Assembly (NCBI RefSeq): GCF_900747795.2
Contig: NC_041400.2
Span: forward strand, 107,823,476 to 107,887,475
DNA from: Erpetoichthys calabaricus
Lineage: Eukaryota > Chordata > Cladistia > Polypteriformes > Polypteridae
Length of the DNA: 64,000 bases
Reading direction: 5' to 3'
The translations under genes and the position numbers were made by a program. This document shows positions 48,574-60,109 of this stretch, one piece after another. The stretch's first letter is position 1; every line of letters starts with the position of its first letter. The notes below the pieces were generated by a model. It worked only from the letters and a program-made list of their open reading frames with translations, was not told the origin of the DNA and searched no databases.

Positions 48574-48644
48574 CTACCTTGGTTGAAGGTCTGGATAAAA
48601 TATTCCATGAATTACACCATCAATAACAACGTTGGAGAAGGTAT
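48574..48644 (-). CDS. SNX24: SNX24 last exon (coding part)
   Basis: 71 bases encode (D)[22 protein letters not shown] and a TAG stop at 48574-48576. The acceptor TTTGCAG follows a short T-rich tract. Confidence 0.93.
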
Positions 48645-51600
48645 CTGCAAACAAAGAACAAACCACAGTTAATTTAAAAACCCAGACAAATGCTTATTTT
48701 TTGCAGTACATTTTTAACACTAGAATCCCTGACGCCTACGAAAAAAGTCATAATGCCGGGGCACCTTAAATTCCTTTGCACCTCCTCATCAGTGTCTTTA
48801 TTTTGCAGATGTGTCAATCAGCACAAGCAGCCTGCTATCACATCCACCACCGATGCAGCTGAAGTTCTCCCACGTCATTATTATTATAACATGGAAAAAG
48901 TTTCTGTTTTAGTTACGTGTTCAACATTTCTTGCCTCACATTTCCTGTCATCCAAAATTTACCCAGATAATTGTAGACACAGAACACACATGAAATGCAT
49001 ATATTCCAAATAACGATATATTATTTACCCTATACAACTCTAGGCACCTCACACCCACATAAAGAGACTTGAGCTGGGAGAACTTCAGGGATTTTAGTGT
49101 TAAGCAACTACTTTAAATAATGAACATTTATTGGAAATGAATGTTCAATGCTGGATTTTAGAAACACATACACTAATATGAGGTATTTATTTCCAATACA
49201 AATGACAATCAAAGAAAGTGTTTTCTGCATTTTTCAGCTGTGATTGAATAGGCTAATTGGCCTCTAACTATGAAATTGCTTTAGAAGCATCTTAAAAACT
49301 AAAAATTGTGCAAAAATGTAATGAAGAATTTGTAAAATCATTCAAAACCTTTAATTTACAAAACCCTTTTTGGACTGCACACATTTATAATCAGTCTACC
49401 TCAAGGTACAGTTGTGGAAGCTCTGAATATTGAGAACTGGGCTAAGATGAAATAACATCTGGACATACCTGCCCAGTAAATGATTTACATTTAGGCACAA
49501 AAATTCCTTTAAGCACCATTAATTAAGTGTTGGAGGATTTGCATAAGGGAAAAAGCCCACAGGATGTACAGAAGGTGTCAGCATTTATTTTCAAAGGTAA
49601 TGAGTTAATTCCATAATGATTTTTTTAAGTGCATCAACTGTGGTGTAAAAAGTTGACATTGCGCATTTGATAATAATATTAATTCTTTACATTTACATAG
49701 CATTTTGCTCACTACTCAAAGTACTTTACATAGTGAGTGGGGAGCCACTTCCACCACCACCAATGTGTATCATTCACCTGGATGATGCGACAGCAGCCAT
49801 TTTGCGGCAGTACGCTCACCACATATTAGCTGTTAGGTGGTGAAAGAGTGAGAAAGTTAGCCAGTCAGACACAGGGAATGATTAGGGGGTAAGAATGACT
49901 AGGCTGTGGTGGGCAATTTAGCAGGGACATCAAGATAAACCCTACTCTTTACAAAAGATGCCCTGGGATCTTTTATAACCAGAGATAGTCAGGCCCTCAA
50001 TTTTAAGTCTCATTCAAAGGATGGTGTCATTTTTACAGCACAGTATCCCCGTCAATACACTGGGGGCATTGGAATCCACATTCAGACCACAGGGTAGGTG
50101 CCCTGCTGGCCTTCTTAAGAGTTTGTCGCAAGAAAATATAGGTGTGGCACAACCATGCTAACACCAGCATGCAGCGTTAATTATGAACACCAGCTTGCTG
50201 TGTTATTTATGGCTGCATAGATTTGGACATAGCTGTTTTCACTCAGGGGCGGCACGGTGGCGCAGTGGGTAGCGCTGCTGCCTCGCAGTTGGGTGATCTG
50301 GGGACCTGGGTTTCGCTTCCCGGGTCCTCCCTGCGTGGAGTTTGCATGTTCTCCCCGTGTCTGCGTGGGTTTCCTCCGGGCGCTCCGGTTTCCTCCCACA
50401 GTCCAAAGACATGCAGGTTAGGTGGATTGGCGATTCTAAATTGGCCCTAGTGTGTGCTTGGTGTATGGGTGTGTTTGTGTGTGTCCTGCGGTGGGTTGGC
50501 ACCCTGCCCAGGATTGTTTCCTGCCTTGTGCCCTGTGTTGGCTGGGATTGGCTCCAGCAGACCCCCGTGACCCTGTGTTCGGATTCAGCGGGTTGGAAAA
50601 TGGATGGATGGATGTTTTCACTCATTAGCCATGAAAAGTGTCTGTAGTGTTGTATTTCTGTGTAAAGATTTCATTAGATGGTAACACTTTAGTTTTGGTG
50701 CTGCAAAATTGTTGATTCTGGGGTTCATCAGGGGCGTGTTCTTGCTCCTACTCTGTTCAATGCTTGCATGGCCTGGGTTTTGGCCAAGGTCATAGGGTCC
50801 AGCTGCTGTGGGGCATCTGTTGGTGAAGAAAGATTCACTGATCTTGATTTTGCCGACAATGCCATGATCTTCACTGAATCAATGGAGGCTCTGATTGGGG
50901 CTCAGGAGAGACTGAGTGAGGAGTCCGAGTGTCTCGGCTTGTGAGTGTCCTGCATAAAAACCAAGATTCAGGCCTTTAATGACCTTTTAGGTACAGCCAT
51001 CAGCAGTGTGTCTGTCTGAGGAGACAGTGTCGACCTTGTCGAGAGGTTTATTTACCTGTGCAGTGACATTCATGAAGTCAATAGATGGACTGGGAGAGCA
51101 TGGGGGGGCCATGAGGTCGCTGCAAAGGGGTGAGTGGTGCTCCCGATATCTATGAAAAAGGACGAAGGTCCAAGCATTTAGAGTCCTGGTGCTTTCTGTC
51201 TTGCTATACAGTATAGTTGCAAGACGTGGACACTATCCACTGACCCGAGACGAAGACTGGACTCCTTTGGTACTGTGTCTCTTCGGAGAATCCTTGGGTA
51301 CTGCTGGTTTGACTTTGTTTCGAATGAGCAGTTGCTCATGGAGTCCCAAATGAGGCAAATTACCTGTATTGTAAGGGAACATCAGTTATGGCACTATGGC
51401 CATGTGGAGTGATTCCCCGAGGGTGATCCGGCTTGCAGGATCCTCATTGTTGAAGGGCCAAGTGGCTGGACCAGGCCAAGAGGATGCCAATGTAACACCT
51501 GGCTGTGGTAGATAGAGGGTCATTTCCGGAGGGTGGGACTGGAGTGTGTGTCTGCCTGGGGGGTTGTCAACCAGGATCCTGAGCTGTTTCGTGGTGTGGT

Positions 51601-54600
51601 GGGTGTGGCAATGTGCTGTACCAGTGCATGCTCTCCAATTTGACCTGACCTGATCTACTGCAAAAACGCACCTATTACTCCTTTACTCTTATGTAATAAG
51701 AGGCTTCTTTTGGTCTTCATAACACTTATAAAACATCAGTAGATAGGTTATTCATCTCTGTGTAGTGTGGCATATTGACATGATGGTAACACTGTTTGTT
51801 AACATGAAGGATTCACAGGTCTTATACTAAATATGTAATATTAAGAGAAATGTGTCTCACTAAAGGCACCTCTGACTTTTCCAAAGTGATTTTAGTAGGC
51901 CACGTTGCAGAGATGAATAACCGTTTTACTGAGGCGTTGTAAGTGTTATTAACTCCAAAATAAGCCTTTGATAAGGACTTGTTACTTTAGAGTAAATGAG
52001 TAATAGATACATTTCTGAAGTACCTAAAGTGTTACCAATTAGACAATGATTTAATTATCTTCAGCTATTAAATATTTATAAACCATTTATTCAGTTGGGA
52101 CAATTGTTTATTAATAAATAACTTGATACTCTATTTGGACAAACCTACAGATATTAAAAAATGCAATGAAATGAAAATCTATGATTTCCTAAAAGTACCA
52201 AAATTACTTTTCAATTTCTTTTTTTTTTTTGCTTGAAGTAACATTGTTTTTTTCACCATTAAAATGCAGACCTGCTGTTGCTAACATTGTTTATCTCAGC
52301 TATTCTGCCGGCACGGATGTAAGCCCTCCATAACACTACGTAAAGTTATTGACATGCTGCTGAGACGTGTCAATCTGAGGACAGTATTTGCATTTATTTG
52401 GTTTTTGCGGTGAAGGGTATAACCAGTAAAAACCTGGTTGAGGATGACAGCTTTCATTACCATCGGCTGCTGGCAAGACATATGGATCCCTCAGGAACAG
52501 AAGCGCTGGCTGGTGGGACAGTTTACTAGAAAGGTCAAGAGCAGAAGGATCAGCATTAGAGAGAGTGAAAGAAAATGCCTCCAGCTGTTTAGAGTGATGA
52601 AGTGAGGCCTTTACTTAACTTAATGAGAAACAGAGCAATCAGCACAAAATTAACTGTCGTTGTGCAAGTGCAGGTTACATTGTCAATAAATCTAAACAAC
52701 CCTGGGCAACATGGTCTAAGAACTGGGACGCACCACTGTGCTTTAGTATCACTTGTGGACTAAACAGCAGTACATGTTGATTAAGACAGTTATAGAAAAG
52801 ACTCTTAATTGCCAAATTCAAAGGTTGTCATTAACTTTATTTTACTATTTCTGGAGATAAAATAAACTCTTTAGGGATTCACACAAGCACATATTGGATA
52901 ATGACAGTATAGCAGAGATGTAAATATTTAATTCAATCACTCTTGCGGACATCCCATGATCTCAGACCCAAGGAAAATATTGGAGAATAATAAAAAGATA
53001 TGATGACAAATGACAGAACACCAGTAAGCTCAACAGAACCTGTCAATTCCCGTTCAACTAATGAGTGCAAACTAATGTCAACATCTGAAGGCCCCCAAGG
53101 TGCTACTTTCAACACATTTCCACTTAACTGGTCTAGAATACAATTTTCAACATAAATGAAAGCTATCTAAGGTTTGTGAAAAATGCCAATTTAATAGAAT
53201 TGAAGAGTTTAAGTAACAGCAGGCATCAGTGCAACATTCTAAGTCCCCCTTAATCCAGTCCTGGATCATAAGCCCCTGGTAACTTTCCTGTAGTATTGGG
53301 TGCTGAGTAGGAGGCAACCCTTGAAATGCCTCAACTATATCTTACGTGTTACGCATTACACAATTTAGAACTAATCATGTCCTCATTAAGGTTTTATTTG
53401 TTTCAGAGTACCATTTTGGTCTTTTTCCAATTTCATAAAATATGGAGGACAAAATTGCATGCACTGTTTCAAATATGACCTAAAAAGTGCATTATGTCAC
53501 TTGATACTGGTTCTCTATGCAACAAGAAATCTAACATTTGTCAGTATATGGGAACTATGGGGAAAATTTAGCAATACAAAGTTTTAAATTATTGACTGTT
53601 CAGACTGTTGACTATTAACAGCAAATAAACATATTGATTTCCTTGGACATTTTAAAGTGGTGGCCAACAGTGGTAAGCACTAAAGCCTTACAAATTGGGA
53701 CCTATTGATATAGCACAGTGCATACTTCTGGTTGTCTTTACCTAGTAACTGTTACCAAAAAGTCCTAAAATGACAGAGCCTGTTAAAAAAGGCAAAAATG
53801 ACTAAATGCATTATTAAAAAATGAATGTCACCATGACATTCAGAATGACTCCTGGATCTCCAAAAATCCTAAATCAATGTATAAATTATTTTTTGAGTCC
53901 TAGGAACTGTTTTTTTAAATTATAAAACAATAGTCAAATAATGACATACTTCTAGTTGTTGCTGATCAGTATCACCATTTGTAATTCTGTACCATATTGC
54001 TCTGTTTTTCATTGCAATATTAATAAATGGCTACTATTCACACAAGTGGTTACAACAGAATTTATCTCATGTACTATAAATTATTGCTTACAGTATTTCA
54101 TTTCTATAATCTTCATACATACATTCTAAAGGTATCCCTGTATGCTTTTTTAAGTGTGTTCTTTAACACTATATTTAAAAAAAATGTTAACAATGTTCTC
54201 AGGATGACTGGGTTCTAATAAATGTTGTAAAATCTGTTGAGCTAATACGTACAAATTAGCCTACTACAAAATTTCAGCACTTTTAGATTAATTATAAAAA
54301 TGTAGCTGTCATTACATCTGTGTCAGAATAATAAATGGTAAGTGCATAAAGCTCCATGTGAAATTGTATTCTAATAAAAGTGAGTATGATAATACCTTGA
54401 TTCTTCAGATTCAGTGCCATCAAAGGATCTAAAGGAACATATACATTAGTATCAGTAATAAAAAAACATTTCATAAAACATTTTAAAAACAGAAAAAAAT
54501 AGAAATTAAGAAGTTATTTAAACAACATACCAACTCTATTTGAATTTAAAAAGTGAACCAATGGTAGTATGAAACATGCATAGCTTATTATTAAATCAAA

Positions 54601-54704
54601 AGTTCTTACCCACAACTCTCAGTTTTGGGCAGTGAAGGAAAATGACGAATATTTAGGAAATCAAGAAATATCTTTGGCAGGACTTCATTTTCAAAGATGA
54701 TGGT
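48574..54704 (-). CDS. SNX24: Sorting nexin-24, last four coding exons (partial)
   Basis: SNX24 is a small phox-homology (PX) protein that binds phosphoinositides on endosomal membranes (family knowledge). Four minus-strand exons (54610-54704, 54396-54428, 52461-52525, 48574-48644) join in phase to 87 residues plus stop: the last PX helices ([32 protein letters not shown]), an acidic linker [11 protein letters not shown], then [20 protein letters not shown] and the C-terminus [23 protein letters not shown]. These match human SNX24 as I recall it ([49 protein letters not shown]). All sites are GT-AG. The N-terminal exons with most of the PX domain were not found before 64000 and are presumably beyond the window. 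It is convergent with PPIC. Confidence 0.93.
48718..49099. mobile_element. Short piggyBac-like MITE flanked by TTAA
   Basis: The ends are CACTAGAATCCCTGA and, on the minus strand, CACTAAAATCCCTGA, flanked by TTAA (48714-48717, 49100-49103). Internal blocks such as GACACAGAACACACATGAAA and TATTCCAAATAACGATATA are shared with the 2.2 kb element at 8534-10748, so this is a shortened relative. It sits 70-odd bases before the last SNX24 exon. Confidence 0.8.
49680..50120 (+). repeat. L2-like retroelement 3' fragment
   Basis: CATTTTGCTCACTACTCAAA, AGCCACTTCCACCACCACCA, GATGATGCGACAGCAGCCAT, then CAGGGAATGATTAGGGGGTAA and ATGCCCTGGGATCTTTTATA form a repeat block known to me as dispersed in fish genomes. 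Non-coding; class L2-like is tentative. Confidence 0.5.
50246..50612 (+). mobile_element. Full-length tRNA-derived SINE
   Basis: A complete plus-strand copy: head GGCGGCACGGTGGCGCAGTG with box A, box B-like GGTTTCGCTTCC, body, and GGATGGATGGATG tail. An exact 12-base duplication TGTTTTCACTCA flanks it (50234-50245, 50613-50624). It lies in the SNX24 intron before the last exon. Overlapping 100-130 codon frames here are SINE sequence. Confidence 0.92.
50690..51655 (+). pseudogene. Non-LTR reverse transcriptase relic
   Basis: [20 protein letters not shown], then [20 protein letters not shown] follow RT motifs B and C; the catalytic FADD has become FADN. LGL is followed by a stop and then [13 protein letters not shown]. 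Later pieces ([20 protein letters not shown]-like) continue to about 51600. The tail block around CCTGAGCTGTTTCGTGGTG is conserved. Clade uncertain (RTE/I-type possible). Confidence 0.6.
51660..52460 (-). other. SNX24 intron: nothing recognised
   Basis: AT-rich intronic sequence with no recognisable element. Confidence 0.45.
52461..52525 (-). CDS. SNX24: SNX24 penultimate exon
   Basis: 65 bases encode (S)[21 protein letters not shown]. The acceptor is TTTCTAG and the donor is GTAATG. Phase 2 in, phase 1 out. Confidence 0.93.
52526..54395 (-). other. SNX24 intron: nothing recognised
   Basis: AT-rich intron between the 65-base and 33-base exons. No gene, no clear repeat. Confidence 0.45.
54396..54428 (-). 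CDS. SNX24: SNX24 33-base exon (acidic linker)
   Basis: Encodes (G)[10 protein letters not shown](S). It is only 33 bases, so easily missed. The acceptor is CTTTAG and the donor is GTATTA. Human has SFDETESEESS at this place (from memory). Confidence 0.9.
54610..54704 (-). CDS. SNX24: SNX24 exon encoding the end of the PX domain
   Basis: 95 bases, phase 0 in and phase 2 out, giving [20 protein letters not shown] then [11 protein letters not shown](G). The acceptor is TTTTTTAG and the donor is GTAAGA. Confidence 0.93.
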
Positions 54705-56335
54705 CTAAAAAAGAAAGCACAAAATAAAAGAATTAATTAGTGAGAAAAGCGCTATAATTATTATTATTATTATTAAGAGAAAAATATAGCTTTATGCAGT
54801 ACTTAAATTTAAATGTACCTCATTATGGTGTGTGCGTCTGTCTGTGTGTCCATCTGGTTGCTATGTCTCTGCTATCCAACAGGTGGCACATCACAAACAT
54901 TAGCTCTGCTTTAATGTATCCTGTGCCAAACAGTATGTAACAGAGATATAGCAATGGGACCGACATGCTGCACTGCAAACAACACTGCTAAAGCCTATGT
55001 TGATTACTTAGGTTTCAACCCATCTTAGATAGATAGCACAGCTAGTTTAACATGTAATAATATTTCACAACATGTACAGATGAATTTAAATTAACCATAT
55101 AATAGAAAGAGTCATACAATTTGGCTGCAAGATAATGTAAAGCCTGGCACTCCTTCTCTCAAGTGTGTAAAGCCTGCTGCTCAGATTTGGGCATTTCGAG
55201 GAGCCTTGCTGCCTCCTGTCTGCAATAAAATTTCCAGTCTTTGAAGGCTACTCTCAGTGTGCCTCCTATCCCTCCTTGTGGGATTTAACCTCTCTTTACC
55301 GGCACTTCCGTTTTTGACTGTCACCAAAGCCAAACCGTCCAATTAGATCAAAGCCAGACTGACCACCCAAACTACTTGGAGGGACAGGACACAGACACTA
55401 GTTTTATTATATATAGTACATTTTATATACTGTATGCACAGCAGAACCCCAACTTAGTACTTCCATATTTACAGTTTTCCCACATTTAATACTTCTTCAG
55501 ATGTTACAGTTGTTTGGTCTTTTAGGGCTACATTCACACAATGGCTAAAAGTGACTCTATTCTGATTTTTACCTCGTAACTGATTATGTCTTTGACTATT
55601 CACACTAATGTTGCAAGTGATACAAATCTGATAAGAGTGTGTGTACAAGTGTCTATCATGAGTGCATGGCATGTGCAAAATGAATAAAAACAATTTTGTC
55701 AGACAGATACTGGCTGCTGTGCTATTTTACAGTGTTCAGTCTGGGATGTTTGCAAATTTGTCAGCTCATGAAGGCAAAGAAGAGAAACAATAAAAACAAA
55801 CCGAAAAAAACTGCCATATCTGTACATAGAAAACCTATGGACACAAGAGATGAGCCAGGACTTGAAGGGAAACATGTTTAAGTTTTATAATTAATTAAGA
55901 AAGTAATGTAAATTCCTTCTGAAATGTTATGATTCCATGTCATTGTTTGATGATCACACTTCACTAAAAAGATCAGACCTGTGTCATATATGAGAGAAGA
56001 AATGATAATTATGGCTATGCTCACACTGCAGCTCATTTTGTTTTTAATAATCAAATGCTAGATTGAATGCACACTGCTCTAATCAGGTTTCGGCTCTTGG
56101 GGGTTAAAATGGCAAAATTACTATCAACAACACAATGGCATTCTTGAAAAGGAACAACAATCTGAAACAACAAGGAGGACAACAATAATTTCACCAATTA
56201 AACTGAACAAATCAGGATATGTTCAATAGTACATCATAACTAGTAATCACAAAAATAACTGCAGTGAAACCATAAGAAAAAAAAAACTAACATGGCAAAC
56301 TCAAACCTCTACTATGGGATCCTAACAAATCAGTG
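54705..56335 (-). other. Probable SNX24 intron: nothing firm
   Basis: An ATT microsatellite tract sits near 54756-54775. GGGCTACATTCACACAATGG (55527) and GGCTATGCTCACACTGCAGC (56010) look like scraps of one DNA-transposon family, but the pair is not inverted cleanly. No exon was found. Confidence 0.35.
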
Positions 56336-56339
56336 ACAA

Positions 56340-56560
56340 TCTTCACAGGTCATCACAGTGACCCACTGGTTAGTGCTAATGTTTCACAGTTCCTGGGCCT
56401 GTGATTGTCTATGTGGAGTTTGCACGATCATATCTCTGTCTGTGTGAATTTTCTCCAGCGACTTTGGTTTCCACCTACGTCCCAAAGATGTCTGTATTAG
56501 GTTAACTGGCAACTCTGTGCTGGTTCAGTACGAGTGAGTGTGGGTGGATGTGGGACAGTT
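56340..56560 (+). repeat. Old SINE copy
   Basis: 'gtgacccactggttagtgct', 'atgtggagtttgcacgatca', 'ggtttccacctacgtcccaa' and AGGTTAACTGGCAACTCTG follow the SINE from head to body, strongly diverged. Confidence 0.55.
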
Positions 56561-56599
56561 CATGACTTGCTTCTAATTAATTTAAATCATATGTTTAAA

Positions 56600-57300
56600 A
56601 AATATTACAACTACCCAACTTCCATATTTTTAAAACTATAAAGCTGTAACACAACTGGTGAACAGTGGCTTCCACCCTTTTTATATTTAAGCACATAGTC
56701 CCACATGCTAAAATAGTTTAAGAGTAAAACAAAGCAGGCAACTGTAGATTTGTCAATGGTGTTGAAAATTAATATCCAAAGAAAGTAAAGCCGCAACTTC
56801 CTCAGTCCTGAAATCTTCTGTTGTCTTCCAGGCTGATGCATTTCTAGAGTACTACCCCATATCAAGGCAAGATATAAAATTGGAACTACAAATATATGAA
56901 TGAAAACTTGCACATCTTAACAATTTTACAAATAGGAGCATTAGCTTAAGTTGAAGAGATCACCAAAAATCCAAAAGCTCTCCTGAGGTGAACAGTCTTC
57001 AACTTTACTTGGAAAAGCCATCAAGCTTCGATTTAGAGACCAGTGAATGAGAATTAATCATAATCAGGTGGGCTGACAGCATCAATATATCAATTAAATT
57101 ACTAAGAACTTGTTGAGACCACACAGCCTCTGGAATGTTGTACAATATCATTAAATTAAATGAAGAGAACCTTCACAGTACAACTAAGCATGTCGTCAGG
57201 ATACCAAAGGCTTCACCCAAAATCACTTTAAATTGTACCATAAAGGGCCATGGAAACATCATAAAGCCTGGATAAAAAACATCCCGTACAAATCTTCACA
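56600..57300 (-). other. Probable SNX24 intron: unassigned
   Basis: A 100-codon minus-strand frame (56611-56913, with GRQQKISGLRKLRLYFLWIL) may be part of an old element, but I recognise no domain. Nothing else supported. Confidence 0.3.
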
Positions 57301-57317
57301 AATAAAAAAGACCAGCT

Positions 57318-57525
57318 GTCAGTGCCTCACTGTTCCTGGGAGCTTTTAATCCTGAGTCCAGGACTGAATCTAAGTGTACCCAAGTATGAGTTAGTAAAGT
57401 TGTGTGTGGGATGGATTGGGGGGTCTGTTTTGGGTTAGGTCCTGACTTGAGTCTAGTGCTGCCAGCTTCTTTTAAACGTGTGGTGGAATAAATAGGTTTA
57501 TGAAAGGGGTGGATGGATGACAATA
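57318..57525 (+). repeat. Old SINE copy
   Basis: GTGCCTCACTGTTCCTGGGA, a decayed body, 'gggttaggtcctgacttgag' and a GGGGTGGATGGATGAC tail. Recognisable mainly by order and tail. Confidence 0.45.
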
Positions 57526-57694
57526 AAACAGTATTTCTTCTTCTGCCTAACAAAGTGCTTTTTCAAAAAGAAGCCAACAGCTGTCATTTCATATAAATAT
57601 TACACATGCCCTTTTCTAGGCATCTACATGCTCTCAACTCAGCAGTAATGTGTAGAACTTTTGTAAGACTTTGGCCAAATTTGAAAAGTGACCA

Positions 57695-57980
57695 CTGCTT
57701 GGTGGAGCAGTGCTGCCTCACAGCAAATAGGTCCATAATATTCCAGAGTGTCCCTGCCTCCAGTTTGCATGTTCTCCATGTGTCGTCATGTGTTTCCTCC
57801 TGGTGCTCTGGTTTCCTCCCATAGACCAAAGATATGCAGGTTAGGAAGATTAGCAATGCTAAACTGGCCTCAGTATGTGGCATTTGTTCCTGCTTTGTGC
57901 CCTGTGCTTGCTGGAATAGGCTCCAACTCTCCTGCAACTGTGCTCCGGATAAAGCGGTTTTAGAATATGGATGGATGGAT
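57695..57980 (+). repeat. Old SINE copy, nearly full length
   Basis: 'ggtggagcagtgctgcctca', CAGTTTGCATGTTCTCCATG, 'ggtttcctcccatagaccaa', ATGCAGGTTAGGAAGATTAG, TTTGTGCCCTGTGCTTGCTG and a GGATGGATGGAT tail follow the young SINE in full order with moderate divergence. Confidence 0.7.
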
Positions 57981-57984
57981 AGAA

Positions 57985-59885
57985 GAGTGATGACCATTCA
58001 GACTTCACTTTCAAAGAGTATCATCAACAAAAGAGCAGAAACTGACATATTCTGATAAACCATCTGCTAAGGCTGAGCCTTAGCTGATAGAAGAAAAAGA
58101 AAAAAAAAAAACTTGAATAAATATTTTCTTTTCTTTGCAAAAGAATAGGTACTGCAAAAAAAGAAACAGATTTCCCTGTACTGGGCCATATAGCTAAAAC
58201 ATTCTAAATTAATAAACAAAAAACATGTTTTCAGTAAAGTTTACATGAAAGCTATAAATGTAATCATTCTAAAGGTACACCGTATGCTGTCCAATGTACT
58301 GAAGTTGGACTTTTTATACAATTCAAAATTAACAATAATCAGTTCTTCGAAACAACTATGAAGGAACAAGATAGATTAAACTAATGTCACATTATACACA
58401 TTCTAGTCAGAGATGTCAAGCTTAATGACTGCTGAACTTGTCCCAGTTGAATATCAGACTGCATGACTGAATCAGGGCATAACAAATTTCACATTTCCAA
58501 AGTATAGCGAGTTCAACACTTTTTCTTGCAAGCAATCACATTCTGCCTGGCGGAGCTGGGTGCTCATGTGATGGCTTTACAAGAATAGTGGGTTTAGCTG
58601 CAATCTTGTCTCTTTTTTCTATTTATCATTCTGCTGTGGTATGTAAATCATACAACATGCAGACTCTTCTGTTTGGCAAGTCCAAAACACCCATGATTCT
58701 CATTCCTTCTTATTTTTATTCCTTAGTACTTCCAGGTCATTGGTTGTCAGCTCTTGCATACACAAAGATTGTCCCAACAACTTAAAGACAAAACCAACTT
58801 GTTTGCTTTTCGTAAGGGAGAGTCACAGACTGGTTTGGACTGAATCACTTGTTATATCAGAGTACACGACTGCTGTCCTGGGAGCACAATAATTTCTTTC
58901 TGATGTTACAGTTAAAATTTGAAGGAAGACACTGCACCATCTACTAATAAAAGTAGCATGTTGCTGGCAATAACAGGAGTCACTACTTGGTACATTCTCA
59001 TCCACCATATCTTATATCTTAAAGGACTCAGTTTTATAAAATCCATCATATTGTAAAGTGTTCAAGGGTGGCAGCTATGAAGGCCCATCTTGATTAGTTT
59101 ATGTACAGTGTTATCATAGCAGTGTAACTCCAATTACTAAGCACTGAGTAGGACTATCGATTTACAAACCAGCACCATTAGTTCATTTGTAATCATATAA
59201 ATATGTTTATCAGCTTACAAAGACATAAACCTGAGGTAAGACTTACATTTATTTCTATTTTGCATTCACCTTACAAACTTACTTTATTCATTACAGAGTT
59301 GCAGGTTTGTGAAGCCTATTCCAGCAGGAATTACCACTGGGTGAATGCCAGCTCTACATACTTGTTATGCTTTGGCCAAGGTAGGCTGGGGTTCAAATTC
59401 ATGTTGTAGGTCTGTTTTGTTCATTATTGTTTTATGTTAATGTTACTCTTTTGATTGCTTGCATTTTCTTTGTTTTTGATTGTGCCTATGTATGCAAGTT
59501 TCCTGGTGTGTATTCTGCATGTTTTGTGGGTGGTCCCCGAAGATGGGCACTAGTGAGTTTTTTGGCGAGTTTCTGCATTTTTGCTACACTTTATACTGCT
59601 TGTGAATTATTGTTATTTTATGACATTTTGCTCCATTTTTTCATGATTCTTAGATTTGCTGTAGTGGGACTTGTTTGTTTTGGATTACCTGGTGTTTCTG
59701 GCAATTCCATTTTGCCTTTGTGCTTCACAGAGCTTCATTGCTATTGGTATACTATTTTTAATAAATCTTTTATTTTGTAAAGACCCTGTATTTTCCCTAT
59801 TATTAGATGGGTTTTGACAGTATTATCCCAATAGTGGGCATTATTGGAAGTGCTTTTTGGGAACTGCATGCTTTGGAACTCCAGG
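57985..59885. other. Probable SNX24 intron: nothing recognised
   Basis: AT-rich sequence. The 117-codon frame at 59427-59780 is hydrophobic and Phe/Leu/Cys rich with no known domain; probably chance. Confidence 0.4.
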
Positions 59886-59889
59886 TTCA

Positions 59890-60105
59890 TGGCAATACAC
59901 ATACTCTCCCTTATACTTGGCCAATTTAGAGTTGGCAATCAAATGAAAATTTTTTTGGGGTGTGAAAGAAAACTAACTGACTAGCAGAAAAACCCATGCA
60001 AACACAGAGAATGTAGAATCTTCATAGACTTTATGACCAAGAAGAGAGTTGAAATGGTGTCCCTGGTCAGTTAGCAACACTAACCACTACACCATGGTTC
60101 ATTCC
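59890..60105 (-). repeat. Old SINE copy
   Basis: GGCCAATTTAGAGTTGGCAA, 'aaacccatgcaaacacagag' and CTAACCACTACACCATGG follow the SINE order on the minus strand (body to head), much diverged. Confidence 0.5.
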
Positions 60106-60109
60106 TTTT

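Noticed and set aside
59427-59780. 117-codon hydrophobic frame as a membrane protein
   Set aside because: T-rich composition explains the hydrophobicity; no start context, no homology recognised, and the region is intronic.
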